Part shown: piece after piece, positions 6,998-14,928 of the stretch
How the letters are laid out: each line of letters opens with the position of its first letter
Position numbering within the stretch: the stretch's first letter is position 1
Source of the DNA: a virus
DNA: 64,000 nt
Reading direction: 5' to 3' (one strand)
IMG/VR virus record: IMGVR_UViG_3300017963_000203
Span: 62,001-126,000 of that record
Translations under genes and position numbers: made by a program
The notes under the pieces: model-generated
The model's database searches: none
What the model saw: only the letters and a program-made list of their open reading frames with translations
Told to the model about the DNA's origin: nothing

Positions 6998-7632
6998 TCG
7001 CCGTCGGCATGAAACTGAAGCCGAGGCCACACCTTCGCGACCGGGACGACTCGATCGCCATCGTCGAGCAGAAGCACTACGAGCTCGGCTGGTACATCAC
7101 GATCGACAACAACTTCGGTTCCTGGTACAAGACCGAGCAGCGCATCTGGTGCGACTTCGAAACGGTCCCCTGGGTGCAGAAGATTTTCCCGGAACCCGAA
7201 TCGAAACTGACCCCCGAAGAGAAGAAGGCCGTCGTCCATTTCTGCGTGCGCTGCCTCGGAAGCAGCGACAACAGCTCGTGGGGTGCGGCTGTCGGCCCCA
7301 GCTACTGCATGAACTGCGGAGCAGGCGGCACGATCGACATCCCGAGGTGGGCCGTGGAGTCCATCCGTGAACAGGCTTCGTGGGTGGGAAAGCGGTACTA
7401 CCCGCACAAGGAGGACCTCGAGACCAGAGAAGAGATCAGGCTGCTCAGGGCCCTGGCCCCCGACGACCCTCGGAGAACTGTCAAGCAGGATGAAAACAAT
7501 CCGCGGCGGTTCTACGCGGAGCAGCCCACCAAGACCGGGTCCACCGGCACGACCGTCGTAGCCGACAGCCTGGAGGAAGCTCGGGAGAAAGCGAAAGTCG
7601 CCCTCCCCTATTTGCCGCCCAAGGAGGAATAA
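6994..7632 (+). CDS. Hypothetical protein with zinc ribbon
   Basis: 212 residues, translationally coupled to the preceding gene through ATGA. A ribbon of two CxxC pairs (CVRC and CMNCG, ~18 residues apart) lies at about residues 88-110. The C-terminal ~50 residues (RRFYAEQPTKTGSTGTTVV onward) look like a separate small beta domain. Its stop overlaps the Thg1-like start (TAATG). Function unknown. Confidence 0.75.
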   Translation: MIAVGMKLKPRPHLRDRDDSIAIVEQKHYELGWYITIDNNFGSWYKTEQRIWCDFETVPWVQKIFPEPESKLTPEEKKAVVHFCVRCLGSSDNSSWGAAVGPSYCMNCGAGGTIDIPRWAVESIREQASWVGKRYYPHKEDLETREEIRLLRALAPDDPRRTVKQDENNPRRFYAEQPTKTGSTGTTVVADSLEEAREKAKVALPYLPPKEE

Positions 7633-8471
7633 TGCCGAGTCTCGGAGACCGGATGAAAACCTACGAGGAGCTGTGGGACAACAGACTCCTCCCGCTCGCC
7701 CCTGTCTGCGCCCGCATTGACGGACGCGCGTTCCACACCTGGACCAAGGGCTTGACCGAGCCCTACGACGACGATCTTCGCAACGCCTTCATGGACGTAG
7801 CCGGGCGCATGATCGAAGAGACCGGAGCTCGTGTGGCTCACACCTTCAGCGACGAGATCAATCTCGTCTTCGTGCAGGAATCCTGGAAGAGCCAGATCTT
7901 CTTCGACGGGCGCCACCAGAAGCTGTGCTCCGTCCTGGCCTCTATGGTCACGGGCCACTTCATGCAGTGGATCCCAGCGATCATGGATGGGAAAACAGTG
8001 GTGAAGATCCCCGCGTTCGATTGCCGCGTCTGGTCGGTCCCTGATCTCGACGAAGCCGCAAACTACATCCTCTGGAGAGAACGAGATGCAGAGCGTAACT
8101 CGATCCAGATGCTGGCGCAGTCCTGCTACAAGCACGCTGACCTACAAGGCAAGAGCAACGACGATCTTCAGGAGATGTGCTGGCAGAAGGGTCTCAACTG
8201 GAACGACGTGCCTGTTATGCACAAACGCGGCGCCATCCTGCGAAAGATCAGCGTGACCCGGAAGTTCACAGCAGAGGAGCTCGCTGATCTGCCCCCGCAG
8301 CACGAGGCGCGGCACAACCCGAATCTCCTGGTTCGCCGTCACAAGGTCGCCGCGCTGGACCTGAGGCCCCTCAGCAAGTACACCCACCAGGAGCGGGTGG
8401 ACTACCTTCTCGGAGATACCTACGAGGTGAACCTGGACGATGAATCCAGTGGCGAACCATCCAGGGATTGA
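7632..8471 (+). CDS. Thg1-like tRNA(His) guanylyltransferase / 3'-5' RNA polymerase
   Basis: 279 residues; ATG with AAGGAGG, overlapping the upstream stop. Thg1-family enzymes use two metal ions to add nucleotides to RNA 5' ends in the 3'-5' direction, classically G-1 of tRNA-His. Signatures: RIDGRAFH with metal ligand D30; FSDEINLVF with D74 and E75; FDCRVW; WRERDAERNSIQMLAQ; and LQGKSNDDLQEM with KRG downstream, all in family order and at near full family length. The phage tRNA-His gene at 37957-38027 has C73 but no encoded G-1, giving a natural candidate substrate. A tRNA-repair role like that of bacterial Thg1-like proteins is also possible. Confidence 0.93.
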   Translation: MPSLGDRMKTYEELWDNRLLPLAPVCARIDGRAFHTWTKGLTEPYDDDLRNAFMDVAGRMIEETGARVAHTFSDEINLVFVQESWKSQIFFDGRHQKLCSVLASMVTGHFMQWIPAIMDGKTVVKIPAFDCRVWSVPDLDEAANYILWRERDAERNSIQMLAQSCYKHADLQGKSNDDLQEMCWQKGLNWNDVPVMHKRGAILRKISVTRKFTAEELADLPPQHEARHNPNLLVRRHKVAALDLRPLSKYTHQERVDYLLGDTYEVNLDDESSGEPSRD

Positions 8472-8709
8472 TTCGGGCCTCGACCTGGTCCGAATGGGTC
8501 TGGCAGACAACTTCGGGATCGGCGAGGGAACCTACGCCGACTACACGGGCCACCTGACGCTCTTTGCCCTGAAAGACGGGGTTGCGGTTGCGAGATGGGC
8601 TCCGGACTACTGGAGGAAGGACGGGTACTTTCAGGCTGGTTGGTACTGCGTCCGGACCCACGTGCTGCTTCTCAGGGACGACTACTGGGCGGCAGAAGAG
8701 GTGGAGTGA
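8440..8709 (+). CDS. Small hypothetical protein
   Basis: 89 residues overlapping the end of the Thg1-like gene by 32 bp. It is aromatic and Asp-rich (ADNFGIGEGTYADYTG, then WYCVRTHVLLLRDDYW). It is the last gene of the left plus-strand block, ending at T6. No family recognised. Confidence 0.65.
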   Translation: MNPVANHPGIDSGLDLVRMGLADNFGIGEGTYADYTGHLTLFALKDGVAVARWAPDYWRKDGYFQAGWYCVRTHVLLLRDDYWAAEEVE

Positions 8710-8723
8710 TCCGCCTCTTTTTT
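8697..8723 (+). terminator. Hairpin terminator T6 at operon end
   Basis: AGAGGTGGA pairs with TCCGCCTCT around GTGA and is followed by a run of T. It overlaps the 3' end of the plus-strand gene and abuts the convergent minus-strand head operon. Confidence 0.85.
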
Positions 8724-9099
8724 AACCGCCCCACATCTCATCGATCAACGGATCGTCCTCTTCGCATCTCTCGATGAAATCGTCCTCAGGAAGATCCTCG
8801 ACGGGAATGTCGACCGCGACACGCCGAATGAACTTGATGTAGGTGAGCGTGGACATCCGGTTGGACTTCTCGCTCTCCGATACGATCTCGACGTTGGGGT
8901 CGTTGTGGAGATTCCGCCAGGTCTGTTTGTCCGTCTCGAATACGAGGTTGAGGACCTCGACATCGTGGACTTCTCGGAACTCCTGACCCTCCTCCTCGTC
9001 CTCATCCGAGAAGATGGACAGTGGCGTCGGCCGTGCGCGCTGGATGGCGTTGACGACCTCTGACATCGTGTCCGTCTCTCGCTTCTTCGGGAGAGCCAT
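8722..9099 (-). CDS. Hypothetical head-operon protein
   Basis: 125 residues, last gene of the head operon, starting at the portal stop codon (TGATG). It is acidic, with a run of Asp/Glu at residues ~33-40 and an acidic C-terminus ending in EMWGG. Position directly after portal suggests a head-assembly role, but no family is recognisable. Confidence 0.7.
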   Translation of the reverse strand: MALPKKRETDTMSEVVNAIQRARPTPLSIFSDEDEEEGQEFREVHDVEVLNLVFETDKQTWRNLHNDPNVEIVSESEKSNRMSTLTYIKFIRRVAVDIPVEDLPEDDFIERCEEDDPLIDEMWGG

Positions 9100-10982
9100 C
9101 AGATCCCCGCTTTCTCCGGATTCCTTGGCGGTTTCTGCTCAGGCAGCGCAGTGACGGCCTTCTTTGCGTTCTCGATGATCTTTACGCGCTGCTGTATGGC
9201 TCTGGCGAGCGTGGGATTGGTCTCCTGGAGTGTGAGGAGTTCCTGCTGCTTCATGTGGTCCGGTACGTTCTTCATGAAGTGTTCAGCCATGAGCCCGAGG
9301 ACGTTCGGAGCTGGTAGACGGCCTGCTCCGTTGTTCCCGGGAAAGGCTGCACCAGGCGCCGCAGGGTTGGGCTCGGCCTGCGGAGAGCCCCCCTCCTGCA
9401 TGGGCTGCCCCTGGGCCGCGGCCTGCTCGGACGCCGCTGCCTGTGCCTGCGCCTGGGCAGATATCTGCTCCTGCTGAAGCTGGAGCTGTGCGCGGCCAGC
9501 GATGAGCGTCTGCTCGGCCTGGAGCTTCGCTTGCTCCACGCCCTCCTCGTACATGTCCCGGAGACGCTGCTCGCGTTCGGCGCGCTTGTAGTCCTTCTCC
9601 TTGTCGTAGTCGAAGTCGAGCTGCTCGACTGTGGTGCGGTCGGAGATCGTGTTCGTCTGGCGCAGGGAGAGAGCGATTTGCTTCTGCTGCGCGTCATCGG
9701 CCATCTTGAAGTCCTGGTGACGGATGGAGATCTTCGGCAGACGGAGAAATCTCTGAAGCCTGGGGATGAGGAAGGTCTGCTCGAACCGCTCGAGGTCCTC
9801 GATCATGTTCAGGAAGAGGTTCTCGAGGACGCGCAGGGACACGGAAGCGCCCGACCACTGGAGGTTGCCGATCACGAACTCCACCGGAACGTCCAGGCCG
9901 CCGGCGATTTGCTGTCGGACCTGCTCCATGTCGTTGAAGACGTTCAGAGCTTTGGCATCCCCGCGAATGTTCTCGACTGTGGCGGGGAACGGGGCTGTGA
10001 AGATCGCGTTCGGATCTCGCCGCCACGTCCGGACCATGTCCTGCATGTTCGACGCCCACGTCTGAAGGTTGTAGTTCAGGTGGGGCGAAGCACCTGCCGG
10101 CGCAGCCGAAGGGATGAGAACGGTCAGAGGAAGGATGTGCTCGACGCTGATGGCCTCCTGGGCGCGTCGCAGGGTCTGGTAAAGCCACGAATCCTTGAAA
10201 ACGTGCAGGAGCGGAGGGATGGGGAAGTTCTCGTCCTCGGATGAAGGACCGAGCTCCTCGAACACGTAGACCTGATCCTCGTCGAGACCGAAGTTCTGGT
10301 TCTTCTTGATGGCTTCGAGAATCTCGTCGGGCGTCGTCTCGACCAGCACTCGGTTCCGCTTCGGATCTTCAATCTTTTTGGTGAGATATCTCGGGACCCG
10401 GTAGATGTATCGCTTGTAGCCGGTCCAGGGGTTGCTCTGGACCTCCATGTCCATCGGACGCCAGCGGATGATCTTGATCCGGGATCTGTTTCGGACCGTC
10501 ACGCACTCGGATTTGAACTCTCCCTTGTGATGGCACTTTGTGCATTGGGACATCCATCGGTGCCCCTCGTAGGTCCACTTGAGATTCTTGAGCGGATACT
10601 TCTCGTTACAGGCCGGACAAATCAAGAAGCGCTCGAAGGGATAGGCAATGGAAAGGTAGGCCACCCCGTAAACGCTCATGTCGAGCAGAGCCTCGATGGA
10701 CACGCGCTTGATGTTGATGTTGTCCTCGAGGAGCTTCTTCCAGATCTCCTTCGAATTCGAGTTCCCCTCGTAGATCAGCGGCGTCTGAACGTACGCCACC
10801 TTCTTCTTGAGGATGGGCTTAATCTCGGAGTGGGTCATGTACAGGTAGAGACACCACCTGTACAACTCCTTCATCGAGGGCGGAATGAACGCGCTCGACA
10901 GATCGAACGACGGGTGCGGATAGGTCATGACCGATTTACGGCCTGTCCTGGTCCGTTCTTTCAACGTCGCTACATCGCTCAT
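9099..10982 (-). CDS. Portal protein with embedded zinc ribbon
   Basis: 627 residues. Portal proteins form the dodecameric DNA gateway at one capsid vertex. Evidence: an N-terminal YP..SFDLSS then KELYRWC segment; a wing/stem region (RAQEAISVEHILPLTVLIP; LDVPVEFVIGNLQWSGASVSLRVLENLF); clip-like helices (RFEQTFLIPRLQRFL); and a Gln/Ala-rich coiled C-terminus (residues ~480-560), all typical of phage portals. Unusually, residues 122-150 form a Cys4 ribbon (C122, C125, C147, C150). It overlaps both neighbours by 1-4 bp, so translation is coupled. Confidence 0.88.
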   Translation of the reverse strand: MSDVATLKERTRTGRKSVMTYPHPSFDLSSAFIPPSMKELYRWCLYLYMTHSEIKPILKKKVAYVQTPLIYEGNSNSKEIWKKLLEDNINIKRVSIEALLDMSVYGVAYLSIAYPFERFLICPACNEKYPLKNLKWTYEGHRWMSQCTKCHHKGEFKSECVTVRNRSRIKIIRWRPMDMEVQSNPWTGYKRYIYRVPRYLTKKIEDPKRNRVLVETTPDEILEAIKKNQNFGLDEDQVYVFEELGPSSEDENFPIPPLLHVFKDSWLYQTLRRAQEAISVEHILPLTVLIPSAAPAGASPHLNYNLQTWASNMQDMVRTWRRDPNAIFTAPFPATVENIRGDAKALNVFNDMEQVRQQIAGGLDVPVEFVIGNLQWSGASVSLRVLENLFLNMIEDLERFEQTFLIPRLQRFLRLPKISIRHQDFKMADDAQQKQIALSLRQTNTISDRTTVEQLDFDYDKEKDYKRAEREQRLRDMYEEGVEQAKLQAEQTLIAGRAQLQLQQEQISAQAQAQAAASEQAAAQGQPMQEGGSPQAEPNPAAPGAAFPGNNGAGRLPAPNVLGLMAEHFMKNVPDHMKQQELLTLQETNPTLARAIQQRVKIIENAKKAVTALPEQKPPRNPEKAGI

Positions 10983-11596
10983 TTCTTGAATCCGATCGCC
11001 TTGGAGATCCTGGAGAAGGTTGCCGGCCTGATCTTGGGAATCTTACCGAACCTTATCTTAGGAGCCTTCGGCTCCGGCGGCTGCACATTGATGATAACGG
11101 GACCTTTGATCGTTCCGGGCTTTTTCTTCCGCTTCTTCCCGAACAATTCGCTCAGAGAGGCCGCAGCCTCGGCCGCCAGGAAAGCCGCGCCAACTCCGAT
11201 CGACCCCGTGCCCATGCCTCGGCCGAGTCGTGTTTTGGATGCAAAACGATGCGCTTTCGGCCCGAACTTGCCCATCTCAGCCAGCGCATGGGCACCCTCT
11301 CCAGCCAGTGCCGCGTAACCGATCGCCTGCGTCAGCGGGTGGTGGACGATACTCGCGAATGACGCGACTTTCTTCAGGGGGCGCACAGGCTTCGACGGAA
11401 CGGACGGCTTGGGCTGGAACTTCGGAAACCGTCTTTTGAGCATAGTCTCTATTCTTCCCGGGACCTGCTTGTCGAAGATTTCACTCAGACCGTGCTCGTA
11501 CTTGGCCTGAAGCGCGTCGAAACGCTTCTTCAGACGACCTTCCACGGAGGCCGCCTTGAACAGCTCGTCGATGAATCCTGCGATGAACGGGTTCAT
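10979..11596 (-). CDS. Virion-operon protein with GFIDEL tag
   Basis: 205 residues, very basic. It begins with the shared tag (MNPFIAGFIDELFKAAS). Residues ~100-150 are Ala/Gly-rich and hydrophobic (IGYAALAGEGAHALAEMG; GSIGVGAAFLAAEAAAS), perhaps one or two membrane-active helices, followed by KKRKKKP and a proline-rich tail. Basic, tagged proteins like this could be internal head proteins that bind DNA; this is inferred. It overlaps the portal gene by ATGA. Confidence 0.75.
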   Translation of the reverse strand: MNPFIAGFIDELFKAASVEGRLKKRFDALQAKYEHGLSEIFDKQVPGRIETMLKRRFPKFQPKPSVPSKPVRPLKKVASFASIVHHPLTQAIGYAALAGEGAHALAEMGKFGPKAHRFASKTRLGRGMGTGSIGVGAAFLAAEAAASLSELFGKKRKKKPGTIKGPVIINVQPPEPKAPKIRFGKIPKIRPATFSRISKAIGFKK

Positions 11597-11919
11597 GCCG
11601 TGCTCTTGATGAATTTGTGGTATCGACTGATAGCGCCCTTGAGACTCTTCGCATAGTTCAGGGCCCGATGCGTGTGAGTCTCAAACCATGTCTTTCCGTT
11701 GATGACCGCCTTGCTGACAGCCGGAGTCTTCTTCCGCTTCCCGTCCCTTCCGAAATGGAAGTTCCAGACGGCCTTGGACTTCATAACCTTTTTCCGCTCC
11801 TCCGGCGTCAACGGAACGCGGCTCTTCACGAAGGACTTCCAGTCCGGGTGTCCCTTCGGCGCCCCCGGCTTGGCGATCTTCTCGATCTCGTCCAAAAAGC
11901 CGTACATGAACGGATTCAT
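11593..11919 (-). CDS. Small basic virion-operon protein with GFLDEI tag
   Basis: 108 residues starting with the tag (MNPFMYGFLDEIEKIAK). The remainder is basic and helical (LTPEERKKVMKSKAVWNF; ALNYAKSLKGAISRYHKF). It overlaps both neighbours by 1-4 bp. No enzymatic motif. Confidence 0.75.
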   Translation of the reverse strand: MNPFMYGFLDEIEKIAKPGAPKGHPDWKSFVKSRVPLTPEERKKVMKSKAVWNFHFGRDGKRKKTPAVSKAVINGKTWFETHTHRALNYAKSLKGAISRYHKFIKSTA

Positions 11920-12158
11920 TACGCCGGACCTTGTCTCTGCGGAAGAGGCGTTGCCCCTCCGATGGTCTTCTTGGGGTTGAGGGGGTCCTTCATGATCCCC
12001 TCCTTGAGCGTCTTCTCATAGTTGGCCTTATCGAGCCCGGAGGTCTGGCCGATGAACCTCTCGAACGACTCCTTCGGCTGCTTGATGCCGGCAATCGTCT
12101 GTTGCTGGGCATACTTGCTAATCTCGTCCAGAAACCCCCGCATGAAAGCGGCGTTCAT
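11919..12158 (-). CDS. Small virion-operon protein with GFLDEI tag
   Basis: 79 residues beginning with the tag (MNAAFMRGFLDEISKYAQ). The body is helical, with a Pro/Gln-rich end (TPLPQRQGPA). It is the third consecutive tagged gene here; apart from the tag the three proteins look unrelated. Confidence 0.75.
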   Translation of the reverse strand: MNAAFMRGFLDEISKYAQQQTIAGIKQPKESFERFIGQTSGLDKANYEKTLKEGIMKDPLNPKKTIGGATPLPQRQGPA

Positions 12159-12790
12159 GCCGGCACCTCCTCACCCTTGGCCAGGCGTTCTCTGATGTAG
12201 ACCTCGATATCGTGGAGCTTACCCACTTGGACCATGACCGGATCGTGCTGCTGATGCTCCGGAATGGAGAGCTGAGTGAACCGCTCGATGTCCCAAACCT
12301 TGCGCACCTCTTGGGCCAGATCCTTCAACTCCCCGCTGTACGGTGGTTGGGCGAAAGCAAAGGAACGGTGGTAAACCAACAGACCTGCCTGATGACAGCA
12401 GCCTTGGACATAGGCAGCGACTTCCCTGGAAAATGAACGCACGGCAATGGCATTCGCCACAGTCAACCCATACCCGAGTTCCTCCGGAAGACAGACCTGG
12501 ATGTTCTCTACGTCCACATACCGGTCGTTGAACGCAAGGATGATCTTCTCGAAGACCGCGTAGTCGTCCCAGAACTCCCTGGTCATGAAAAATGTGCGGA
12601 GGGCGTTGATCTTGTCCCGGACTTCGTCGCTTACCTCGACCCCGAAGTCGTCCTGAATCTCCAGCCAGAGGGTCTGCGGGTCCCACTCGAGCCACGCCCC
12701 GTCGTACTTCCCGAACAGAATCCGACGGTAGACGTGAGGCGGGATGAACCGCTCACGGAACACGTTTTTCAGAGCCGAGATGTCTGCCAC
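12155..12790 (-). CDS. Head-operon protein, unknown
   Basis: 211 residues, mainly helical with many aromatic residues (VYRRILFGKYDGAWLEWD; FWDDYAVFEKIILAF). It has no tag, signal or catalytic motif. Position between a large virion protein and the tagged genes upstream of portal suggests a head or connector component. Confidence 0.7.
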   Translation of the reverse strand: MADISALKNVFRERFIPPHVYRRILFGKYDGAWLEWDPQTLWLEIQDDFGVEVSDEVRDKINALRTFFMTREFWDDYAVFEKIILAFNDRYVDVENIQVCLPEELGYGLTVANAIAVRSFSREVAAYVQGCCHQAGLLVYHRSFAFAQPPYSGELKDLAQEVRKVWDIERFTQLSIPEHQQHDPVMVQVGKLHDIEVYIRERLAKGEEVPA

Positions 12791-12800
12791 GATTCCTCGT

Positions 12801-13916
12801 CTACGATTCGTGTTTCACCGGAGGCACGTTGGGTGCTCCGGCCAGGTCCCGGTCCACTTCCTTGAGCTTGGCCCCGAGACTGATCCTCGCAGGCACCGCA
12901 GCGGGCTCCATGAGATCCCTCTTCACGTGCCCCACGTTGACCGTGGGAATGCGGTTCATCATGTGGGTGAGGATTCTCTTCTCCACCGTCCCGGCCTCTT
13001 TCAGGGTCTTTTCCGGGTCGTTGACGAACTTGGAGACGAAGAGCGGGTCGAAGATCTTCGCGAGCTCGACGTGCTTGGTGGCGAGCGTCTGGAGCTTCCA
13101 CTTCCGGATGTCTTCTTCCTTGCTCCCGATCTTTTCCATGGCGAGCCCACCGTAGACGGCGAGATACGGATCCCGCAGACCGTCGTCGTACCGGCTCTCG
13201 AGGCCGGCGAGCTTGTCGAAGGTCTCCAGAGCTTCTCGAATGGCCGTGTGTCCCTGGTGAACTACTGGAGCCATGACCTCGAGGAACGTGTCGGCCAGGT
13301 GCGCTGCGGCCCCCTCCTTCACGAGAGCGTGTCGAGCCTTCAACTCCTCGCGGAGGTAGGGGCCGTGCTTTTCCTTCTCGACGTAGTCCCAGATCCGCTC
13401 GTCGAGTCCCACTCCAGTGGCGCAGGCGATCTTGAACAGCTTGTTCGCCCGATCGTATCGCTCTTGTGGTGAAAGACCCGACATGACGTGCAGGAAATCG
13501 TCCTGGGCGCTCTTGGCGAGGAACTCGTGGTCGAGCGGTTGGATCTCTGGAGTCTCCTCGAGAACCACGTGGCCGCTGACTGGGCGTGGGAAAACGCCCG
13601 CCAGCCCGTAGGGCAAGTTCAGGTCGTGACGAAGATGTGCGCGTTTCAGGAAGTAGCCGGCTGCGTTCCGGAGGTTCTCCGGGAGATCGTCGGCCACCGC
13701 GCAGAAGTACCGCCCCGACAGGGCCGTGGCCGTCTTGTTGTAGACGGGCCAGCGACGCACGTCACCGTGGGCCGTGGCGATCTTCACAGCGAAATCCCTG
13801 TCCCGCAGGGACCCTATCTTCTCGAGAGGTACCAGGTCGAGATTCCTGGCCTCGATGTGGGCGATGAAGTCCAGGTCATCGTAAAAATCGAGGACCCTTC
13901 CGGCCACCTTGAACAT
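12801..13916 (-). CDS. Head-operon protein, unknown
   Basis: 371 residues, helical. The N-terminus (FKVAGRVLDFYDDLDFIAH) and the central RYFCAVADDLPENLRNAAGYFLKR pattern are not diagnostic to me. It could be an internal or core protein by position. Spacing to neighbours is 10-11 bp, consistent with one transcript. Confidence 0.7.
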   Translation of the reverse strand: MFKVAGRVLDFYDDLDFIAHIEARNLDLVPLEKIGSLRDRDFAVKIATAHGDVRRWPVYNKTATALSGRYFCAVADDLPENLRNAAGYFLKRAHLRHDLNLPYGLAGVFPRPVSGHVVLEETPEIQPLDHEFLAKSAQDDFLHVMSGLSPQERYDRANKLFKIACATGVGLDERIWDYVEKEKHGPYLREELKARHALVKEGAAAHLADTFLEVMAPVVHQGHTAIREALETFDKLAGLESRYDDGLRDPYLAVYGGLAMEKIGSKEEDIRKWKLQTLATKHVELAKIFDPLFVSKFVNDPEKTLKEAGTVEKRILTHMMNRIPTVNVGHVKRDLMEPAAVPARISLGAKLKEVDRDLAGAPNVPPVKHES

Positions 13917-13927
13917 GGGCTCCCTCC

Positions 13928-14509
13928 TTACATGCTGGCCGCTTCGACGGGCCCCACGCCGACCGACGGAGCACCCGGGGGCGCCTGCGGCGCTGACGAC
14001 GGCGCGCCTCCCATCGGGGATGCGCCTTGCTCGGGGGGCATACCCTGAGGCTGTTGGGCCGCGGCTGCGGCAGCCTCGGGCGGCACACCGCCAGCCTCGG
14101 GAGGAAGACCCCCCGCGGCGGCCGCGGTCGCCGGGTTCGGGGCCATCCCTTGCATGACCGACATCTCCCCCTGGATGCGGGCCATCTCTCGCTGCATCCG
14201 AATCATCTCCATCTTCTGGCGCATGTTGGTGACGATGCGCCGGAGACGGCGGTTCTCCTGGTGCAGCGGGTCGGCCTCCATCTCGTCGATGGGGTCCGGC
14301 GTTTCCAGATCCCTTCGGAGATCCTTCTCCAGCTTCTGGGCGTAGAGGCTGGCGAGCATGGGGAGGTTCGGGGGCGGCGCCTGCATGGTGTGCATGGCGA
14401 TTGCCTGGAGGACGGGGTTACCGCCCCCGTCGCCCCTGAAGCCATAGGCTCGCTTCTCCATCTCTGCCTGACCGTGTTCGGCCAGGATCTTGAGCATGGC
14501 GCTTTCCAT
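13928..14509 (-). CDS. Coiled-coil, Ala/Pro/Gln-rich protein (scaffold-like)
   Basis: 193 residues, first gene of the head operon. Residues ~75-120 form a Met/Gln/Glu/Arg-rich coiled coil (ENRRLRRIVTNMRQKMEM) and the C-terminal ~75 residues are low-complexity Ala/Pro/Gly/Gln. The N-terminus ends in QAEMEKRAY, faintly like the E-x-x-K-x-A end of the shared tag. Coiled-coil plus disordered tail ahead of portal resembles phage scaffolding proteins, but this is only by architecture. Confidence 0.65.
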   Translation of the reverse strand: MESAMLKILAEHGQAEMEKRAYGFRGDGGGNPVLQAIAMHTMQAPPPNLPMLASLYAQKLEKDLRRDLETPDPIDEMEADPLHQENRRLRRIVTNMRQKMEMIRMQREMARIQGEMSVMQGMAPNPATAAAAGGLPPEAGGVPPEAAAAAAQQPQGMPPEQGASPMGGAPSSAPQAPPGAPSVGVGPVEAASM

Positions 14510-14537
14510 GGAAACCTCAAAAATCGAACTTGGTTCC

Positions 14538-14556
14538 GTCAGGAGATAAGTGTCCA
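14538..14556 (+). promoter_or_regulatory. Repeated operon-start element, copy P9 (variant)
   Basis: GTCAGGAGATAAGTGTCCA keeps GTCA-x-RAGA and the TG at positions 14-15, with G replacing the fifth base. It lies 87 bp upstream of the ATG at 14625 on the plus strand, between divergent operons. Confidence 0.4.
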
Positions 14557-14560
14557 GAAG

Positions 14561-14588
14561 ATTCTACCCTGAAACGCTCTTTCGACAA
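14561..14588 (-). promoter_or_regulatory. Sigma70-like promoter for the head operon
   Basis: On the minus strand TTGTCG (14588-14583) and TAGAAT (14566-14561) are separated by 16 bp, matching TTGACA/TATAAT at 4 and 5 of 6 positions. It lies about 50 bp upstream of the first head-operon gene. It could be a host-polymerase promoter; this is a by-eye match. Confidence 0.4.
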
Positions 14589-14624
14589 GTACTGGAGAGG
14601 CGGCCGTGTTTGGAAGGAGGGGTC

Positions 14625-14798
14625 ATGGACCACTACCCGCCAGGCATCGCTCGGGGCCTCGAGTCGCTCATCGTGTTGCTCTTGGGCTCCGTGGCCGTAG
14701 TGGGCTACAGGCTCGGCACCGGTGAGCTACAGAGGGATTTGCAAACCTTTTTCAATCGTCACGATCGGAGAAGGCGCAGGCGTCTGCGGCAACCCTGA
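14625..14798 (+). CDS. Small single-pass membrane protein
   Basis: 57 residues; ATG at 14625 with AAGGAGGGG upstream. One hydrophobic segment (ESLIVLLLGSVAVVGYRLG, about residues 13-31) is followed by a very basic C-terminus (RHDRRRRRRLRQP). The shape fits small phage membrane proteins such as holin-like or superinfection factors, without proof. It stands alone between P9 and three RNA hairpins. Confidence 0.65.
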   Translation: MDHYPPGIARGLESLIVLLLGSVAVVGYRLGTGELQRDLQTFFNRHDRRRRRRLRQP

Positions 14799-14802
14799 CG
14801 TT

Positions 14803-14887
14803 GTCCATCCCTTCGGGGATGGGTTGGAGTCGTCGGTCCAGTGCGAGGCCTTCGGGCCGGGGAGGGTGGCGCGAGCCTCCCTCTTTT
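14803..14887 (+). ncRNA. Three-hairpin structured RNA ending in terminator T7
   Basis: Three stems follow the 14798 gene: CCATCCC-TTCG-GGGATGG (14805-14822), GGCC-TTCG-GGCC (14847-14858) and GAGGGTGGC-GCGA-GCCTCCCTC (from about 14861, one T-T mismatch) followed by a T-run. The first two have UUCG loops and the third a GNRA loop. The last is a terminator. The first two may form a small RNA or a 3'-protecting structure. Confidence 0.5.
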
Positions 14888-14900
14888 TACTCTGATTTCT

Positions 14901-14919
14901 GTCATAAGATGGTTGAAAG
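14901..14919 (+). promoter_or_regulatory. Repeated operon-start element, copy P4 (candidate phage promoter)
   Basis: GTCATAAGATGGTTGAAAG, full consensus, 28 bp before the ATG and running into AAAGGAGG. The upstream stretch TTTTTACTCTGATTTCT resembles that of P8. Confidence 0.6.
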
Positions 14920-14928
14920 GAGGCTGTT

